DNA of 64,000 nt, from contig NC_014623.1 of assembly GCF_000165485.1 (NCBI RefSeq), forward strand, positions 8,264,893-8,328,892. Reading direction: 5' to 3'. This stretch comes from Stigmatella aurantiaca DW4/3-1 (GTDB taxonomy: Bacteria > Myxococcota > Myxococcia > Myxococcales > Myxococcaceae). The position numbers and the translations under genes were made by a program. This document shows positions 8,931 to 18,498 of this stretch, piece after piece (the first letter of the stretch is position 1; each line of letters begins with the position of its first letter). Under the pieces are notes generated by a model. The model was given only the letters and a program-made list of their open reading frames with translations. It did no database searches and had not been told where the DNA came from.

Positions 8931-10646
8931 CTATTTCTGAACAGCCCCGGCGCCCCCCCCGTACTCCTGGAGGAGCTGGTCGGCCGTGACGAAGCGCGGC
9001 GCGATGTCCACCGGGACGTTCTGGAGCTTGTCGAGGACGCGTTTCACCTCGGGGCGCACCACGCCCTGCTTCTCCAGCAGCGCCTCGGCCTGGGCCCGGT
9101 CCCCGCGCCCCTGCAACTCCATGAGCTGCTTCGTGAGGCTCTCCACGGAGGCCTGGATCTTCTCCGGAACGACGGAGAACGTCCCGTCCGCGTTCACCTT
9201 CACCGCGCCGGTGTCCAGGAAGTGGTTGAGCTGAAGCGCCACGCCCTTGCCGTGCGCCTCGTCGACGCCGAAGCGGATGGAGCGAAACGCGGAGGCCAGG
9301 AACGTGGTGTACATGGTCCGCTCCAGGGACTTGTCGAGCACGCCCTTGTTCACCAGTTGCTGCAACGCCCAGAGTCCCGAGATGTCGGCCTTGGCCTCCT
9401 CGGTGGCGCTGGAGGAGACCTGGAGTGCCTGGCGCACCGTGGTCTGCTTGCCACCCACGGTGATGTTGTGCGGCCCCAGTCCGTGCATCAGCTCGTGCAT
9501 GAGGATGTGGGTGAAGAAGGCCTCGAAGGAGACGTCCTTGCGGTCCTTGGCGGGCAGCGCCACCTGGGCGATGGGCTTGAGCACCCGCTGGAACTTGGCC
9601 TCCTGCACGTTCTTGAGCATCACCCGCTTGCTGCCCTTCTCCGCCGTCACCCGCTCGTCGTTGGGGAGGTTGAAGGCGGCCGTCTGCACGCCCCGGTTCG
9701 CATCTCCCGAGGAGAAGACGCTGTTGACGACGCTGATGGGCGCGAGCGCGCCGAGCTTCGCGTTGCGCATCTTCGCGTCGATGGGCAGGTGGTCTTCCAA
9801 CCACTGGAGCTCGCCGCTGAAGCGCGACAGCTTCTGCGTCTCCGCATCGTCCCGCAGGGTGATGAAGGCCTCGAAGGCGGCCTTGTAGTTGAACCAGTTG
9901 TCCTCGTAGACCTCATAGGGCCCGATGGTGGGCTCGATGGTGGCGTCCAGCTCCATCCACGCCACCTCGCTGGCGTAATAGTCGTTGGACAGGAACGCGT
10001 CCGCCCGCGCCGAGAGGAAGGCCTGGAGCGTGGGCTGCTTCGTGAGCGATGCCGCCTCGCGCAGCAGTTGGGCGGCTTGCGACAGCTCGCCCTGGTACTC
10101 CACGCTGTAGGGCACGGTGATGATCTTGCCATCCGGCGCCCGGCGCAGCGTGGTGTAGAAACCGGTGGCGTCGCGCTGCTGCGAATCGGCCAGGGTCTTC
10201 ACCCAGCGATCCACGTCCTCCTTGGTGGTGCCCGCGGGATAGAAGTTGCCCGAGGCGGGAGACTCCGGGGGAACGCCTGGGATGAACGCCCGCCCCTCGT
10301 CCAGCCGGGACCAGGGCCCCTTGTTGAGCAGGAAGGCCTGCAACCGCGCCCGGCCCAGGGGCGTCGTGTCGTCGAGCAGTTCCAAGAGCAGGGACTCGTT
10401 GCCCGCCCAGGCCTGGCGCAGGAACAGCACATCCATCAGCCGGGCCGCCTGGATCGTCTTCGCCAGCGCCCGCTTCTCGGCGTCCGGGAGCTTCGACAGG
10501 TCGACCTTGAGGTCCACCGGGGCGAAACGCGCCGTCATCCGCTGGAGTTGGGCGGCCGTGGGGTACGCCGCGGGGGCAGGTTCCGCGGCCTGAGCGGCAC
10601 CCGAAAGGAGCACCGCCGTGAGGAGTGACAGGAGGTTGCGTGTCAT
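8931..10646 (-). CDS. Secreted M49-type (dipeptidyl-peptidase III-like) zinc peptidase
   Basis: 571 residues with a signal peptide (MTRNLLSLLTAVLLSGAAQA). The zinc site is seen as HELMHG (about residues 381-386) followed some 30 residues later by EEAKADISGLWAL (about 413-425). This pairing of a His/Glu motif with an EExxAD helix is characteristic of dipeptidyl-peptidase III and related M49 enzymes. Classical M49 enzymes have the six-residue HEXXGH motif, whereas this protein has the five-residue HEXXH form. The N-terminal 250 residues resemble the helical lobe of bacterial DPP III-like proteins. Location is inferred as periplasmic or secreted. It is divergent from htpG and probably transcribed alone. 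Confidence 0.8.
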   Translation of the reverse strand: MTRNLLSLLTAVLLSGAAQAAEPAPAAYPTAAQLQRMTARFAPVDLKVDLSKLPDAEKRALAKTIQAARLMDVLFLRQAWAGNESLLLELLDDTTPLGRARLQAFLLNKGPWSRLDEGRAFIPGVPPESPASGNFYPAGTTKEDVDRWVKTLADSQQRDATGFYTTLRRAPDGKIITVPYSVEYQGELSQAAQLLREAASLTKQPTLQAFLSARADAFLSNDYYASEVAWMELDATIEPTIGPYEVYEDNWFNYKAAFEAFITLRDDAETQKLSRFSGELQWLEDHLPIDAKMRNAKLGALAPISVVNSVFSSGDANRGVQTAAFNLPNDERVTAEKGSKRVMLKNVQEAKFQRVLKPIAQVALPAKDRKDVSFEAFFTHILMHELMHGLGPHNITVGGKQTTVRQALQVSSSATEEAKADISGLWALQQLVNKGVLDKSLERTMYTTFLASAFRSIRFGVDEAHGKGVALQLNHFLDTGAVKVNADGTFSVVPEKIQASVESLTKQLMELQGRGDRAQAEALLEKQGVVRPEVKRVLDKLQNVPVDIAPRFVTADQLLQEYGGGAGAVQK

Positions 10647-10682
10647 GGCCGGGAGTCATACCCCTCCCTCCGCGCCTCCAGC

Positions 10683-10695
10683 GGGAAAAATTCCC
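10683..10695. promoter_or_regulatory. Palindrome between divergent peptidase and htpG genes
   Basis: GGGAA-AAA-TTCCC forms a 5-bp inverted repeat with a 3-base centre, lying 36 bases upstream of the peptidase start and about 84 bases upstream of htpG. It is AT-rich against a GC-rich background, so it could be an operator or promoter element. No factor can be named. Confidence 0.25.
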
Positions 10696-10778
10696 CACTG
10701 TTTCCGGACTCGACAAGCCCCCGGGGATGGTTAAGGGGAACGCGACAGGCTGCCCCTCATTGGGCGCCCGGAGGCTCC

Positions 10779-12698
10779 ATGTCCGTCGAAACCCCACGGG
10801 AAACCCACTCTTTCCAGGCTGAAATCAATCAGCTGCTGCACCTGGTCATCAATTCCCTCTACAGCCACAAGGAGATTTTCCTTCGTGAGCTGGTCTCCAA
10901 CGCCTCCGACGCGCTGGACAAGCTGCGCTTCCGCGCCATCACCGAGCCCGAGCTGCTCGGAGAGCAGTCCGCGCTGGAAATCCACATCCTCCCGGATGCG
11001 GAGAAGGGCACGCTCACCATCGAGGACACCGGCGTCGGCATGACGCACGACGAGTTGGTGAAGAACCTGGGCACCATCGCCCACTCGGGCTCGCGCGAGT
11101 TCCTGGAGATGCTCTCCCAGCGCGGCCAGAAGGACGTCAGCCTCATCGGCCAGTTCGGCGTGGGCTTCTACAGCGCCTACCTCGTCGCCGACCGGGTGGA
11201 AGTGGTCAGCCGGGCGGCGGGCGCGGACAGCCAGGCCTGGCGGTGGACCTCCGAGGCCAAGGGCACCTTCACCGTGGAGCCCGCCGAGCGCGCCACCCGG
11301 GGCACCGCCGTCACCCTCCACCTCAAGGAGGACCAGAAGGAGTTCCTGGACGAGTGGCGCCTGCGCCAGCTCATCACCCAGTACTCGGACTACGTGGGCC
11401 ACCCCATCCAGATCCAGGTGAAGAAGACCACCGACGTCATCGACCCGCAGACGGGCCAGAAGACCGTCACCACCGCGCTGGAGACCGTCAACAAGGCGAG
11501 CGCCCTGTGGCAGCGCCCCAAGTCCGAACTCACCGACGAGAAGTACCAGGAGTTCTACAAGCAGCTCACCCACGACTTCGAGCCGCCGCTCACGTGGACG
11601 CACTTCAAGACGGACGGCAACCAGCAGTTCACCGGCCTGCTCTTCGTGCCCAAGCGCAAGCCGTTCGACATGGACGCCGCCTCCAAGCGGCGCGGCGTGC
11701 GGCTGTTCGTCAAGCGCGTCTTCATCATGGATGACTGCGAGGAGATCCTCCCGCCCTGGCTGCGCTTCGTGCGCGGCGTGGTGGACTCGGACGACCTGCC
11801 GCTCAACGTCTCGCGCGAGCTGCTCCAGGACTCCGCCGTGGTGCGCTCCATCCGCAAGCACGTCATCAAGAAGACGCTGGACCAGTTGGAGAAGCTCGCC
11901 AAGGACAAGCCCGAGGACTACCTCACGTTCTGGAAGAACTTCGGCGTCACCCTCAAGGAGGGGCTCGCCGCCGACAGCGAGCAGCGCGAGAAGCTGGGCT
12001 CGCTGGTGCGCTACGAGAGCAGCAGCCAGGAGGGGCTCACCTCGCTCGCGGACTACGTCTCCCGGATGAAGGAGGGCCAGCAGGCCATCTATTACGCCTA
12101 CGGCGAGTCGCGCAAAGCGCTGGAGGGCTCCCCCCACCTGGAGACGCTCACCAAGCGGGGCTACGAGGTCCTCTTCATGACCGATCCCGTGGATGAGTGG
12201 GCCGCCCAGGGGCTGAGCGAGTTCGCGGACAAGCCGCTGGTGTCCGCGCTCCAGGCGGACCTGAAGATCCAGGCCACCGACGAGGAGAAGAAGCAGCAGG
12301 AGGAGCACGCCAAGGGCCTGGGGCCCCTCACCGAGCGGATGAAGGAGGTGCTCAAGGAGTCCGTCCGCGAGGTGCGCGTGTCGGACCGGCTCACCGACTC
12401 GCCGGTGTGCCTGGTGCTCCCCGAGGGCGGCTCCCCTGCGTTCCTGGAGCGGCTCCTCAAGGAGAACGGGCGCAACGCGCCGCGCGCCAAGCGCATCCTC
12501 GAGGTGAACCCCACCCACCCCGTCGTCGAGCACCTGCGCAAGCTGCACGAGCGCGATGCATCGTCCGAGCGGCTGACCGAGTGGATCGAGATGCTGCATG
12601 ACCAGGCCCTGCTCACCGAGGGCAGCGGGCTGGAGGACCCCAACCGCTTCGCCCGGCGGATGACCGCGCTGCTGACCCAGGTGGCCGCCCAAGCCTGA
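10779..12698 (+). CDS. htpG: Molecular chaperone HtpG (Hsp90)
   Basis: 639-residue cytosolic ATP-dependent chaperone, normal length. The N-terminal GHKL ATPase domain shows the expected motifs: [17 protein letters not shown] (about residues 30-46), [11 protein letters not shown] (about 83-93) and [15 protein letters not shown] (about 125-139). The middle domain has [19 protein letters not shown], and the C-terminal dimerisation domain runs to the end. The ATG is preceded by a good ribosome site (GGAGG, 4 bases from the ATG). It is a single gene, with a terminator hairpin right after the stop and a convergent CPBP gene downstream. Confidence 0.98.
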
Positions 12699-12714
12699 GC
12701 CCGCGCCCAGGGAA

Positions 12715-12736
12715 GGGGAGCGTGAGCGCGCTCCCC
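12715..12736. terminator. Bidirectional terminator hairpin after htpG
   Basis: GGGGAGCG (12715-12722) and CGCTCCCC (12729-12736) form an 8-bp stem with a 6-nt loop exactly between convergent htpG and the CPBP gene, reaching the first base of the latter's stop codon. No long U-tract is seen on either strand. Confidence 0.5.
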
Positions 12737-13356
12737 TATCCCAGCAGGACGATCATCAGCACCGTCCAGAGCCCGTGGCTCACCACCGGGGCCACGAGCG
12801 TCTGGCGCCACTCGGTCAGCCCTCCCCAGATGAGGAAGGTGGGCAGCGCCGCCAGGGCCAGCTCCCACGCCCCCACCAGCAGATAGGACAGGCACAGCAG
12901 CCCCGTGGACAGCACCGCGCGAAGCCACTTCCCCGCCTTGGGCCGCAGGGCCGTCTGCACCACGCCGTGCCAGAACACCTCCTCCGCGGGCACGACGAGC
13001 CCTCCCACGCCGAGGAGTGCCGCGGCGCTCACCCCCCTCGCCTGCCCAATCAGCGTTTCCACCGGCTGGCAGAGCGTCCAGGAAGCGCCCTCGCATCCTC
13101 CCCAGGCCACCGCCAGCGAGACCCCCACCATCGCCGCGCCCACCGCCGCCCCTAACAGCAGCTCCCTTCCCACGGACCGCGGCAGACCCGGACGGGGCGC
13201 CCCCAGCGCCTTCCACGAGAGGACCAGCCACCCCAGACAGTAGGCGGGACCGAAGAGGTAGAACCCCGAGGGACGCGCCTGGACGAGCACCGCCCACGCG
13301 AGCGACGCCACGCTGGCGGCCACCGTCCATTTCCCCTGCGTAGACGCTTCACCCAC
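12736..13356 (-). CDS. CPBP-family intramembrane metalloprotease-like protein
   Basis: 206 residues with about six TM segments. The CPBP (Abi, Rce1-like) motif 1 appears as PAEEVFWHGVVQ (about residues 123-134), with a conserved His in the last helix (VVSHGLWTV). The usual EExxxR is here EExxxH, so the Arg is replaced. The family includes prenyl-protein proteases and bacteriocin-immunity proteins, but many members have no known substrate. It starts at GTG 13356, which has a strong ribosome site (GGGGAGG) about 5 bases upstream. It is convergent with htpG, and no partner gene hints at a substrate. Confidence 0.75.
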   Translation of the reverse strand: MGEASTQGKWTVAASVASLAWAVLVQARPSGFYLFGPAYCLGWLVLSWKALGAPRPGLPRSVGRELLLGAAVGAAMVGVSLAVAWGGCEGASWTLCQPVETLIGQARGVSAAALLGVGGLVVPAEEVFWHGVVQTALRPKAGKWLRAVLSTGLLCLSYLLVGAWELALAALPTFLIWGGLTEWRQTLVAPVVSHGLWTVLMIVLLG

Positions 13357-13681
13357 ACTTCCTCCCCTGCCCTGACCACAGGCAGCCAGCCGTCAAGAGT
13401 GAAACCCTTCAACGTCACTTGATTTGCTTCTCGGCCGCAAGGGACACTCCCACCACCGTGAGCACTCCGCCAGGAGGCGCCCTTTCTGGCTCCGTGCCAT
13501 GCGGCCATGCGTCCTCCCACCGGAACCCCCGCGCGGGAGCAACGGAGACCAGCACCCCATGTGGATCACGCGACCCGATGCGGCAGCCCAGGACACCGAA
13601 CAGGCCGTCGAGCACACCGATGGGGCGCGCGCCCTCACTGGGGTCATCGGTCACGATGTGGCAACGCTAGGATAGGGAGCC
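13357..13681. other. Divergent intergenic region upstream of trpD
   Basis: 325 bases between the CPBP gene (minus) and trpD (plus). Just before trpD it holds CGCTAGGATAGGGAGCC: TAGGAT could be a -10 element and AGGGAG is the ribosome site. No leader peptide rich in Trp codons and no terminator/antiterminator pair was found here, so attenuation of trpDCFBA is not supported. It also contains the questionable small frame at 13415-13654. Confidence 0.4.
13415..13654 (-). CDS. Possible small protein of unknown function
   Basis: A 79-codon frame starting at GTG. Roughly three quarters of its codons end in G or C, less than nearby real genes but above what a random frame would need. The product would be soluble and Gly/Pro/Val-rich with one Cys and no signal peptide, ending in EKQIK. 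No domain is recognised. Its start lies only 27 bases from trpD on the opposite strand, which would place it over the trpD promoter. It could be chance. Confidence 0.25.
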   Translation of the reverse strand: MTDDPSEGARPIGVLDGLFGVLGCRIGSRDPHGVLVSVAPARGFRWEDAWPHGTEPERAPPGGVLTVVGVSLAAEKQIK

Positions 13682-14710
13682 ATGACACTCAAAGAGGCGC
13701 TGGGCATCGTGCTGAACCGACGCGACCTGACCCGCGAGGAGATGGCCACGGTCATGGGCCTGATGCTCGCCGGGGAGGCCACGTCCGCCCAGGTGGGCGC
13801 GCTGGCCGCCGCGCTCCGGATGAAGGGGGAGACGGAGGATGAGCTCCTCGGGGCCGCCGAGGCCATGCGGGAGCGCGCGGCGAAGCTCCCGGTCAAGGCC
13901 GAGGTGGTGCTGGACACGTGCGGCACGGGCGGCGACGGCGCCCACACCTTCAACATCTCCACCGCGGTGGCCTTCGTGACCGCGGGGGCCGGCGTGACCG
14001 TGGCCAAGCATGGCAACCGCGCCGTCTCCAGCCGCTGCGGCAGCGCGGATGTGCTGGAGGCCCTGGGCCTGCCCATGGACCGGCCCCACGCGTCCATCTC
14101 CCGGGACATCGAGGAGCACGGGCTGGGCTTTCTCTTCGCGCCCGCGCACCACAGCGCCATGCGGCACGTGGCGCAGGCCCGCCGGGAGATGGGCTTCCAC
14201 AACCTCTTCAACCTGCTGGGCCCCCTCACCAACCCCGCCGGGGCGCGCTACCAACTGCTGGGCACCTTCGCCGGGGAGCGCCTGACCCAGACGGCCCAGG
14301 TGCTGAAGCGGCTGGGCAGCCGGCGCGCCTGGGTGGTCCACGGCCAGGACGGGCTGGACGAGATTTCGCCCTGCGGCCCCTCCGATGTCGCGGATCTCCG
14401 GGAGGACGGCACGGTGAGCCGCTTCACCCTCGCCCCCGAGGACGTCGGGCTGGAGCGGGTGCCCCGGGAGGCCATCGCCGGCGGGGACGCGAAGGAGAAT
14501 GCGCGGATGCTGCGGGCGCTGCTGGACGGAGAGCGCTCCGGGGTTCGCACCGCCGTGGTGCTCAATGCCGGGGCGGCAATGGTCGTTGTCGGAAAAGCAG
14601 CGGATCTCCGCGAGGGTGTTCAGCGGGCCGAGGAGTCGATCGACTCCGGCGCGGCGGCTCGCAAGCTCGCGGCGCTCATCCAGGGAGCTGTCTCGGAGAA
14701 ACACGAATGA
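13682..14710 (+). CDS. trpD: Anthranilate phosphoribosyltransferase
   Basis: 342 residues, standard length. It transfers phosphoribose from PRPP to anthranilate (second step of tryptophan synthesis). Motifs seen: the PRPP-binding CGTGGDGAHTFNIST (about residues 79-94), KHGNRAVSSRCGSADVLEALG (about 106-126, anthranilate site) and HHSAMRHVAQARREMGF. It is the first gene of trpDCFBA. Its stop overlaps the trpC start by 4 bases (ATGA). The ribosome site AGGGAG precedes the ATG by 2 bases. Confidence 0.97.
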   Translation: MTLKEALGIVLNRRDLTREEMATVMGLMLAGEATSAQVGALAAALRMKGETEDELLGAAEAMRERAAKLPVKAEVVLDTCGTGGDGAHTFNISTAVAFVTAGAGVTVAKHGNRAVSSRCGSADVLEALGLPMDRPHASISRDIEEHGLGFLFAPAHHSAMRHVAQARREMGFHNLFNLLGPLTNPAGARYQLLGTFAGERLTQTAQVLKRLGSRRAWVVHGQDGLDEISPCGPSDVADLREDGTVSRFTLAPEDVGLERVPREAIAGGDAKENARMLRALLDGERSGVRTAVVLNAGAAMVVVGKAADLREGVQRAEESIDSGAAARKLAALIQGAVSEKHE

Positions 14711-15486
14711 ATCTGCTCGCGGAAATCTTCGCACGCAAGCGCAGGGAGCTTGCCGCGCGCGCGCCCCTGGGCGCACGGGTGCGTCCCCCTGGCCGGGACT
14801 TCACGGCGGCCCTGCTCCAACGCCGTCCGGAAGCCGTGGTGAACGTCATCGCCGAGGTGAAGCGGCGCAGCCCCTCGGGGGGCCCCTTCCCCCATCAGGA
14901 TCTCGTCCAGGTGGCCCGGGGCTACGAGGCGGGAGGCGCCAGCGCCATCAGCGTCCTCACGGATGACGTGGACTTCGGTGGCTGCATCGAGGACCTGGAA
15001 CAAGTCCGGGCCGCGATAGGCCTGCCCGTGCTGCGCAAGGACTTCCTGGTCGCCTCGCAAGAGGTGGAGGAGAGCGCGGCGATGGGCGCGGACGCGGTGC
15101 TGCTCATCGCGGACGCGCTCGAGGATGGGCTCCTGCGGGAGATGATCGCCACGGCGAAGGCCTGCCGGGTGGCGGCCCTGGTGGAAGCGCATACGTCGGC
15201 ACACGCCGAGCGGGCGCTGGCGGCGGGCGCGGAGTGGGTGGGCATCAACAACCGGGACCTGTCCACGCTGCGCACGGACACGGCCACGGCGCTCCGGGTG
15301 ATGCCGCGGCTGCGGGCCCGGGCCCGGGGGCTGGTGGCCGAGAGCGGGCTGAAGACGGCGGCGGACTTCGCGGCGGCGCAAGCGGCGGGCGCGGACGCGG
15401 TGCTGGTGGGCGAGTCCCTGCTGCGGGACGCGGACCCCGGCCGGGCGCTGGCGCGGCTGCTGGCCGCGGGGGACGGCACGAAGTGA
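14707..15486 (+). CDS. trpC: Indole-3-glycerol-phosphate synthase
   Basis: 259 residues. It closes the indole ring by decarboxylating carboxyphenylaminodeoxyribulose phosphate (TIM barrel). The conserved Lys/Glu series is visible: IAEVKRRSPSGG (about residues 48-59), PVLRKDFLV (about 107-115), ALVEAHTSAHAERAL, and WVGINNRDLSTL (about 177-188), ending with AVLVGESLLR. The ATG at 14707 is chosen because it overlaps the trpD stop as ATGA and gives the usual N-terminus; the frame is open upstream but that part is trpD in another frame. The stop overlaps the GTG of trpF. Confidence 0.96.
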   Translation: MNLLAEIFARKRRELAARAPLGARVRPPGRDFTAALLQRRPEAVVNVIAEVKRRSPSGGPFPHQDLVQVARGYEAGGASAISVLTDDVDFGGCIEDLEQVRAAIGLPVLRKDFLVASQEVEESAAMGADAVLLIADALEDGLLREMIATAKACRVAALVEAHTSAHAERALAAGAEWVGINNRDLSTLRTDTATALRVMPRLRARARGLVAESGLKTAADFAAAQAAGADAVLVGESLLRDADPGRALARLLAAGDGTK

Positions 15487-16121
15487 ACGTCCGGGTGAAG
15501 ATCTGCGGGATCACCCGGTCCGAGGATGCTCGCGCGGCGTGGGATGCGGGCGCGGACGCGCTGGGGCTGAACTTCTATCCCCGCTCCCCCCGCTACGTCG
15601 AACCCGGCCCGGCGGCGGCCCTGGCACGAACCCGTCCCGCCCTGGGCTCGGTGGTGGGCGTCTTCGTCAACGAGTCCCCGGTCACCATCCTGGCGCGGGT
15701 GCGCGAGTGCGGGCTCACGGCGGTTCAGCTCCATGGAGATGAGCCTCCCGAGGCCTGCATGGGCTATGGGGTGCCCGTCATCAAGGCCCTGCGCGTGCGC
15801 GGGGAGGAAGACGTGGAGCGGGCGCGCACGTATGTGGGCGCGGGCGATGTGGCGGCGTTGCTGCTGGACGGGGCGGCGCCCGGCTACGGGGGCGGAGGGG
15901 TGACGTTCGATTGGGGCCTGGTGGCGCGGCTGACGGACGCGGGCGTGCCGGTGCTGGTGGCGGGCGGGCTGACGCCAGGCAATGTGGCCGAGGCCATCCG
16001 GGCCACGCGCCCCTATGGTGTGGACGTGGCGAGCGGGGTGGAGTCGAGCCCTGGTATCAAGGACGTGGATGCGGTGCGGACGTTCATTCGCGCCGCCAAG
16101 GCGTTGAACCTCGGGGAGTGA
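15483..16121 (+). CDS. trpF: Phosphoribosylanthranilate isomerase
   Basis: 212 residues, TIM barrel, catalysing the Amadori rearrangement before TrpC. It begins [16 protein letters not shown]: the catalytic Cys is in KICGIT, and the catalytic Asp corresponds to [14 protein letters not shown] (about residues 121-134). Near the C-terminus [10 protein letters not shown] and [16 protein letters not shown] form the phosphate-binding loops. The GTG start is set by a 4-base overlap (GTGA) with the trpC stop and by the KICG motif lying a few residues in. trpB begins 4 bases after the stop. Confidence 0.96.
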   Translation: MNVRVKICGITRSEDARAAWDAGADALGLNFYPRSPRYVEPGPAAALARTRPALGSVVGVFVNESPVTILARVRECGLTAVQLHGDEPPEACMGYGVPVIKALRVRGEEDVERARTYVGAGDVAALLLDGAAPGYGGGGVTFDWGLVARLTDAGVPVLVAGGLTPGNVAEAIRATRPYGVDVASGVESSPGIKDVDAVRTFIRAAKALNLGE

Positions 16122-16125
16122 CACC

Positions 16126-17340
16126 ATGAGCATCGAGACTTCGGCCACCATTGGCCGCTTTGGCCCCTTCGGCGGCCGCTATGTGCCGGAGACGCTCGTC
16201 CCGGCCTTGCTGGAGTTGGAAGAGGCCTACACCGCGGCCCGGGCGGACCCGGCCTTCGGCAAGCAGGTCGCCCAGGTCCTCAAGGAGTTCGTGGGCCGGG
16301 AGACGCCGCTGACGCCCGCGCACCGGCTCACCGCGGCCTGGGGCGGCGCGCAGGTGTGGCTCAAGCGGGAGGATCTGGCGCACACGGGTGCGCACAAGAT
16401 CAACAACACCATCGGCCAGGTGCTGCTGGCACTGCGGATGGGCAAGAAGCGCATCATCGCGGAGACGGGCGCGGGCCAGCATGGCGTGGCCACGGCCACC
16501 GCGTGCGCGCTCTTCGGGCTGCCGTGCGAGGTGTACATGGGCGCGCTGGACGTGGAGCGCCAGGCGCTCAACGTCTTCCGCATGCGCGCCCTGGGCGCCA
16601 CGGTCCGTCCGGTGGAGCTGGGCTCGAAGACGCTGAAGGATGCGATGAACGAGGCCATGCGCACCTGGGTCTCCCAGGTCCAGGACACGCACTACGTCAT
16701 CGGCAGCGCGGCGGGGCCTCACCCCTACCCCACCATCGTCCGGGACTTCCAAGCCATCATCGGCCAGGAGGTGCGGAAGCAATCCCAGGCCCTCTTTGGA
16801 CAGCTGCCGGATGCCATCATCGCCTGCGTGGGCGGCGGCTCGAACGCCATCGGCGTGCTCCACCCCTTCGTCGGCGACAAGCAGGTGCGGCTGGTGGGCG
16901 TCGAGGCCGGAGGCCACGGCCTGCACACCAAGCAGCACGGCGCGTCGCTGACGCTCGGCACGGAAGGGGTGCTCCACGGCTCGCGCTCGCTGGTGCTCCA
17001 GGATGAGCACGGGCAGATCCAGGAGGCCCACTCCATCTCCGCCGGTCTGGACTACCCGGGCGTGGGGCCGGAGCTGGCCTTCCTGGTGAAGACGGGCCGC
17101 ATGGAGATCCGCACGGCGACGGATGACGAGGCGCTTCAGGCCTTCTACGAGGTGTCGCGCTCCGAGGGCATCCTGCCGGCGCTGGAGACGTCCCATGCCT
17201 TCGCGCGCGGGGCGGAGCTGGCGCGCGAGCTGGGCAAGGGCAAGCACCTGGTCATCAACTGTTCGGGCCGCGGCGACAAGGACGTGGCCACCATCGCGGC
17301 CCGGGGCATCCCCGCGGCCATCACGGGGAACAAGTCATGA
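16126..17340 (+). CDS. trpB: Tryptophan synthase beta chain
   Basis: 404 residues. A PLP enzyme that joins indole and serine to make tryptophan in an alpha2-beta2 complex with TrpA. N-terminus [19 protein letters not shown] is typical. The PLP Lys lies in [13 protein letters not shown] (about residue 90), the phosphate loop in GGGSNAIG (about 236-243), and the beta-type [12 protein letters not shown] is present (about 112-123). It is the canonical TrpB1 type. Its stop overlaps the trpA start by 4 bases (ATGA), consistent with equimolar expression. Confidence 0.98.
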   Translation: MSIETSATIGRFGPFGGRYVPETLVPALLELEEAYTAARADPAFGKQVAQVLKEFVGRETPLTPAHRLTAAWGGAQVWLKREDLAHTGAHKINNTIGQVLLALRMGKKRIIAETGAGQHGVATATACALFGLPCEVYMGALDVERQALNVFRMRALGATVRPVELGSKTLKDAMNEAMRTWVSQVQDTHYVIGSAAGPHPYPTIVRDFQAIIGQEVRKQSQALFGQLPDAIIACVGGGSNAIGVLHPFVGDKQVRLVGVEAGGHGLHTKQHGASLTLGTEGVLHGSRSLVLQDEHGQIQEAHSISAGLDYPGVGPELAFLVKTGRMEIRTATDDEALQAFYEVSRSEGILPALETSHAFARGAELARELGKGKHLVINCSGRGDKDVATIAARGIPAAITGNKS

Positions 17341-18128
17341 GCGGAGAGATCGCGGCGGCCTTTGCAAAGGCGAAGGCCCGGGGCGAAGGCGCGCTGGTGG
17401 CGTACGCCATGGCCGGGGATCCGGATCTGCCCCGCTCGGTGGACGTCTTCGCGGCGATGGTGGAAGGCGGCGCGGACATCCTGGAGATCGGCGTGGCGTT
17501 CAGCGATCCCATCGCGGACGGGCCCGTCATCCAGGAGGCCTCGGAGCGAGCGCTCAAGGCCGGTGCTTCGCTGAAGCGCGTGCTGAACGAGGTGGTGCCC
17601 GAGGTGCGCAAGCGCTGCCCCGAGACGCCGCTCGTGGTGATGACGTACATCAACGTGGTGATGGCGATGGGCGAGGAGAAGTACGCGAAGCTGGCGCGCG
17701 AGAAGGGCATCTCCGGCACCATCCTTCCGGACCTGCCCCCGGAAGAGAGCTCGGGGATCCGCGCGACCTTCGACGCGGCGGGGCTGGACCTCATCCCGCT
17801 GTGCGCGCCGACCACGCCTCCGGCACGCGCCGAGGCGATTGCCCGGGATGCCCGTGGCTTCGTGTACTGCGTGTCCGTGGCGGGTGTGACGGGCATGCGC
17901 TCCGAGCTGCCGGTGGACCTGTCCTCGCGGCTCGAGCTGGTGAGGAAGGCATCGCCGGTGCCCATCACGGCTGGCTTTGGCATCTCCACCGCCGAGCAAG
18001 CGCGCACCATTGGCGCACACGCGGATGGCGTGGTGGTGGGCAGCGCCCTCGTGCGTGCCGCCCATGCGGACGGCCCAGCGGCGGCACGTCAGCTCTGCGC
18101 GGAGATCAAACGCGGACTGAAGCGCTGA
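17337..18128 (+). CDS. trpA: Tryptophan synthase alpha chain
   Basis: 263 residues, TIM barrel that cleaves indole-3-glycerol phosphate and channels indole to TrpB. Catalytic residues are visible: the Glu in [17 protein letters not shown] (about residues 46-62) and the Asp within that stretch. Further signatures are LPDLPPEES (about 131-139), [12 protein letters not shown] and [10 protein letters not shown]. It is the last trp gene of the plus-strand operon, followed 53 bases later by a small unknown gene. Confidence 0.97.
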   Translation: MSGEIAAAFAKAKARGEGALVAYAMAGDPDLPRSVDVFAAMVEGGADILEIGVAFSDPIADGPVIQEASERALKAGASLKRVLNEVVPEVRKRCPETPLVVMTYINVVMAMGEEKYAKLAREKGISGTILPDLPPEESSGIRATFDAAGLDLIPLCAPTTPPARAEAIARDARGFVYCVSVAGVTGMRSELPVDLSSRLELVRKASPVPITAGFGISTAEQARTIGAHADGVVVGSALVRAAHADGPAAARQLCAEIKRGLKR

Positions 18129-18181
18129 GCTACGCTCCTTCCTTCCTACGCTGTCCGCAGCCGAAGGCGAGCGAGAAGAAC

Positions 18182-18460
18182 ATGGACGTGTTCAAAGAGA
18201 AGGAAGCGAAGCAGCTCCTGGTCGCACAAATGACCCTCAGGGATTTCTTCGCGGGGCTCGCGCTGGCGGGGCTTGTCTCGAAGGGAGATCCCCTCGGTGA
18301 CAAGGTCTCCCAGCTCGCCTACGAGCACGCGGAGAAGATGCTCACGCACCGGGCCAAGCTGCATGCCTCGGAGGAACCGAGCCCAGAACAAGTGGCGGAG
18401 TCGTCCGAGGCGACCATCCGGGCCCAGTTGGAACTGCTGAGCAACCTCCGGGGGCGATAG
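18182..18460 (+). CDS. Small protein of unknown function downstream of trpA
   Basis: 92 residues from ATG 18182. GCGAGAAGA upstream can serve as ribosome site. The N-terminal half is MDVFKEKEAKQLLVAQMTLRDFF then AGLALAGLV, a pattern (MTLRDFFA followed by a small-residue helix) recurring in short phage and bacterial hypothetical proteins. The C-terminal half is helical and charged. There is no TM segment and no signal peptide. It could be read through from trpA, but it is followed at once by a hairpin, so it may be the last gene of the trp operon. No function is assigned. Confidence 0.6.
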   Translation: MDVFKEKEAKQLLVAQMTLRDFFAGLALAGLVSKGDPLGDKVSQLAYEHAEKMLTHRAKLHASEEPSPEQVAESSEATIRAQLELLSNLRGR

Positions 18461-18473
18461 ACGTTCCGCCCCC
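18450..18473 (+). terminator. Hairpin closing the plus-strand trp operon
   Basis: GGGGGCG (18450-18456) pairs with CGCCCCC (18467-18473) across a 10-nt loop; the stop codon of the small gene lies in the loop side. A second hairpin, ACCCGC/GCGGGT (18481-18498), abuts the trpG stop on the other strand. Neither has a U-tract. Together they separate the convergent trp operons. Confidence 0.4.
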
Positions 18474-18498
18474 CCCTCTCACCCGCGCTGCTGCGGGT

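Noticed and set aside
10731-12692. Long antisense frame over htpG
   Set aside because: HtpG is complete with all motifs on the plus strand; the antisense product is low-complexity and has no ribosome site or family.
13918-14706. Upstream extension of trpC in its own frame
   Set aside because: That region is trpD in another frame; ATGA coupling fixes the trpC start at 14707.
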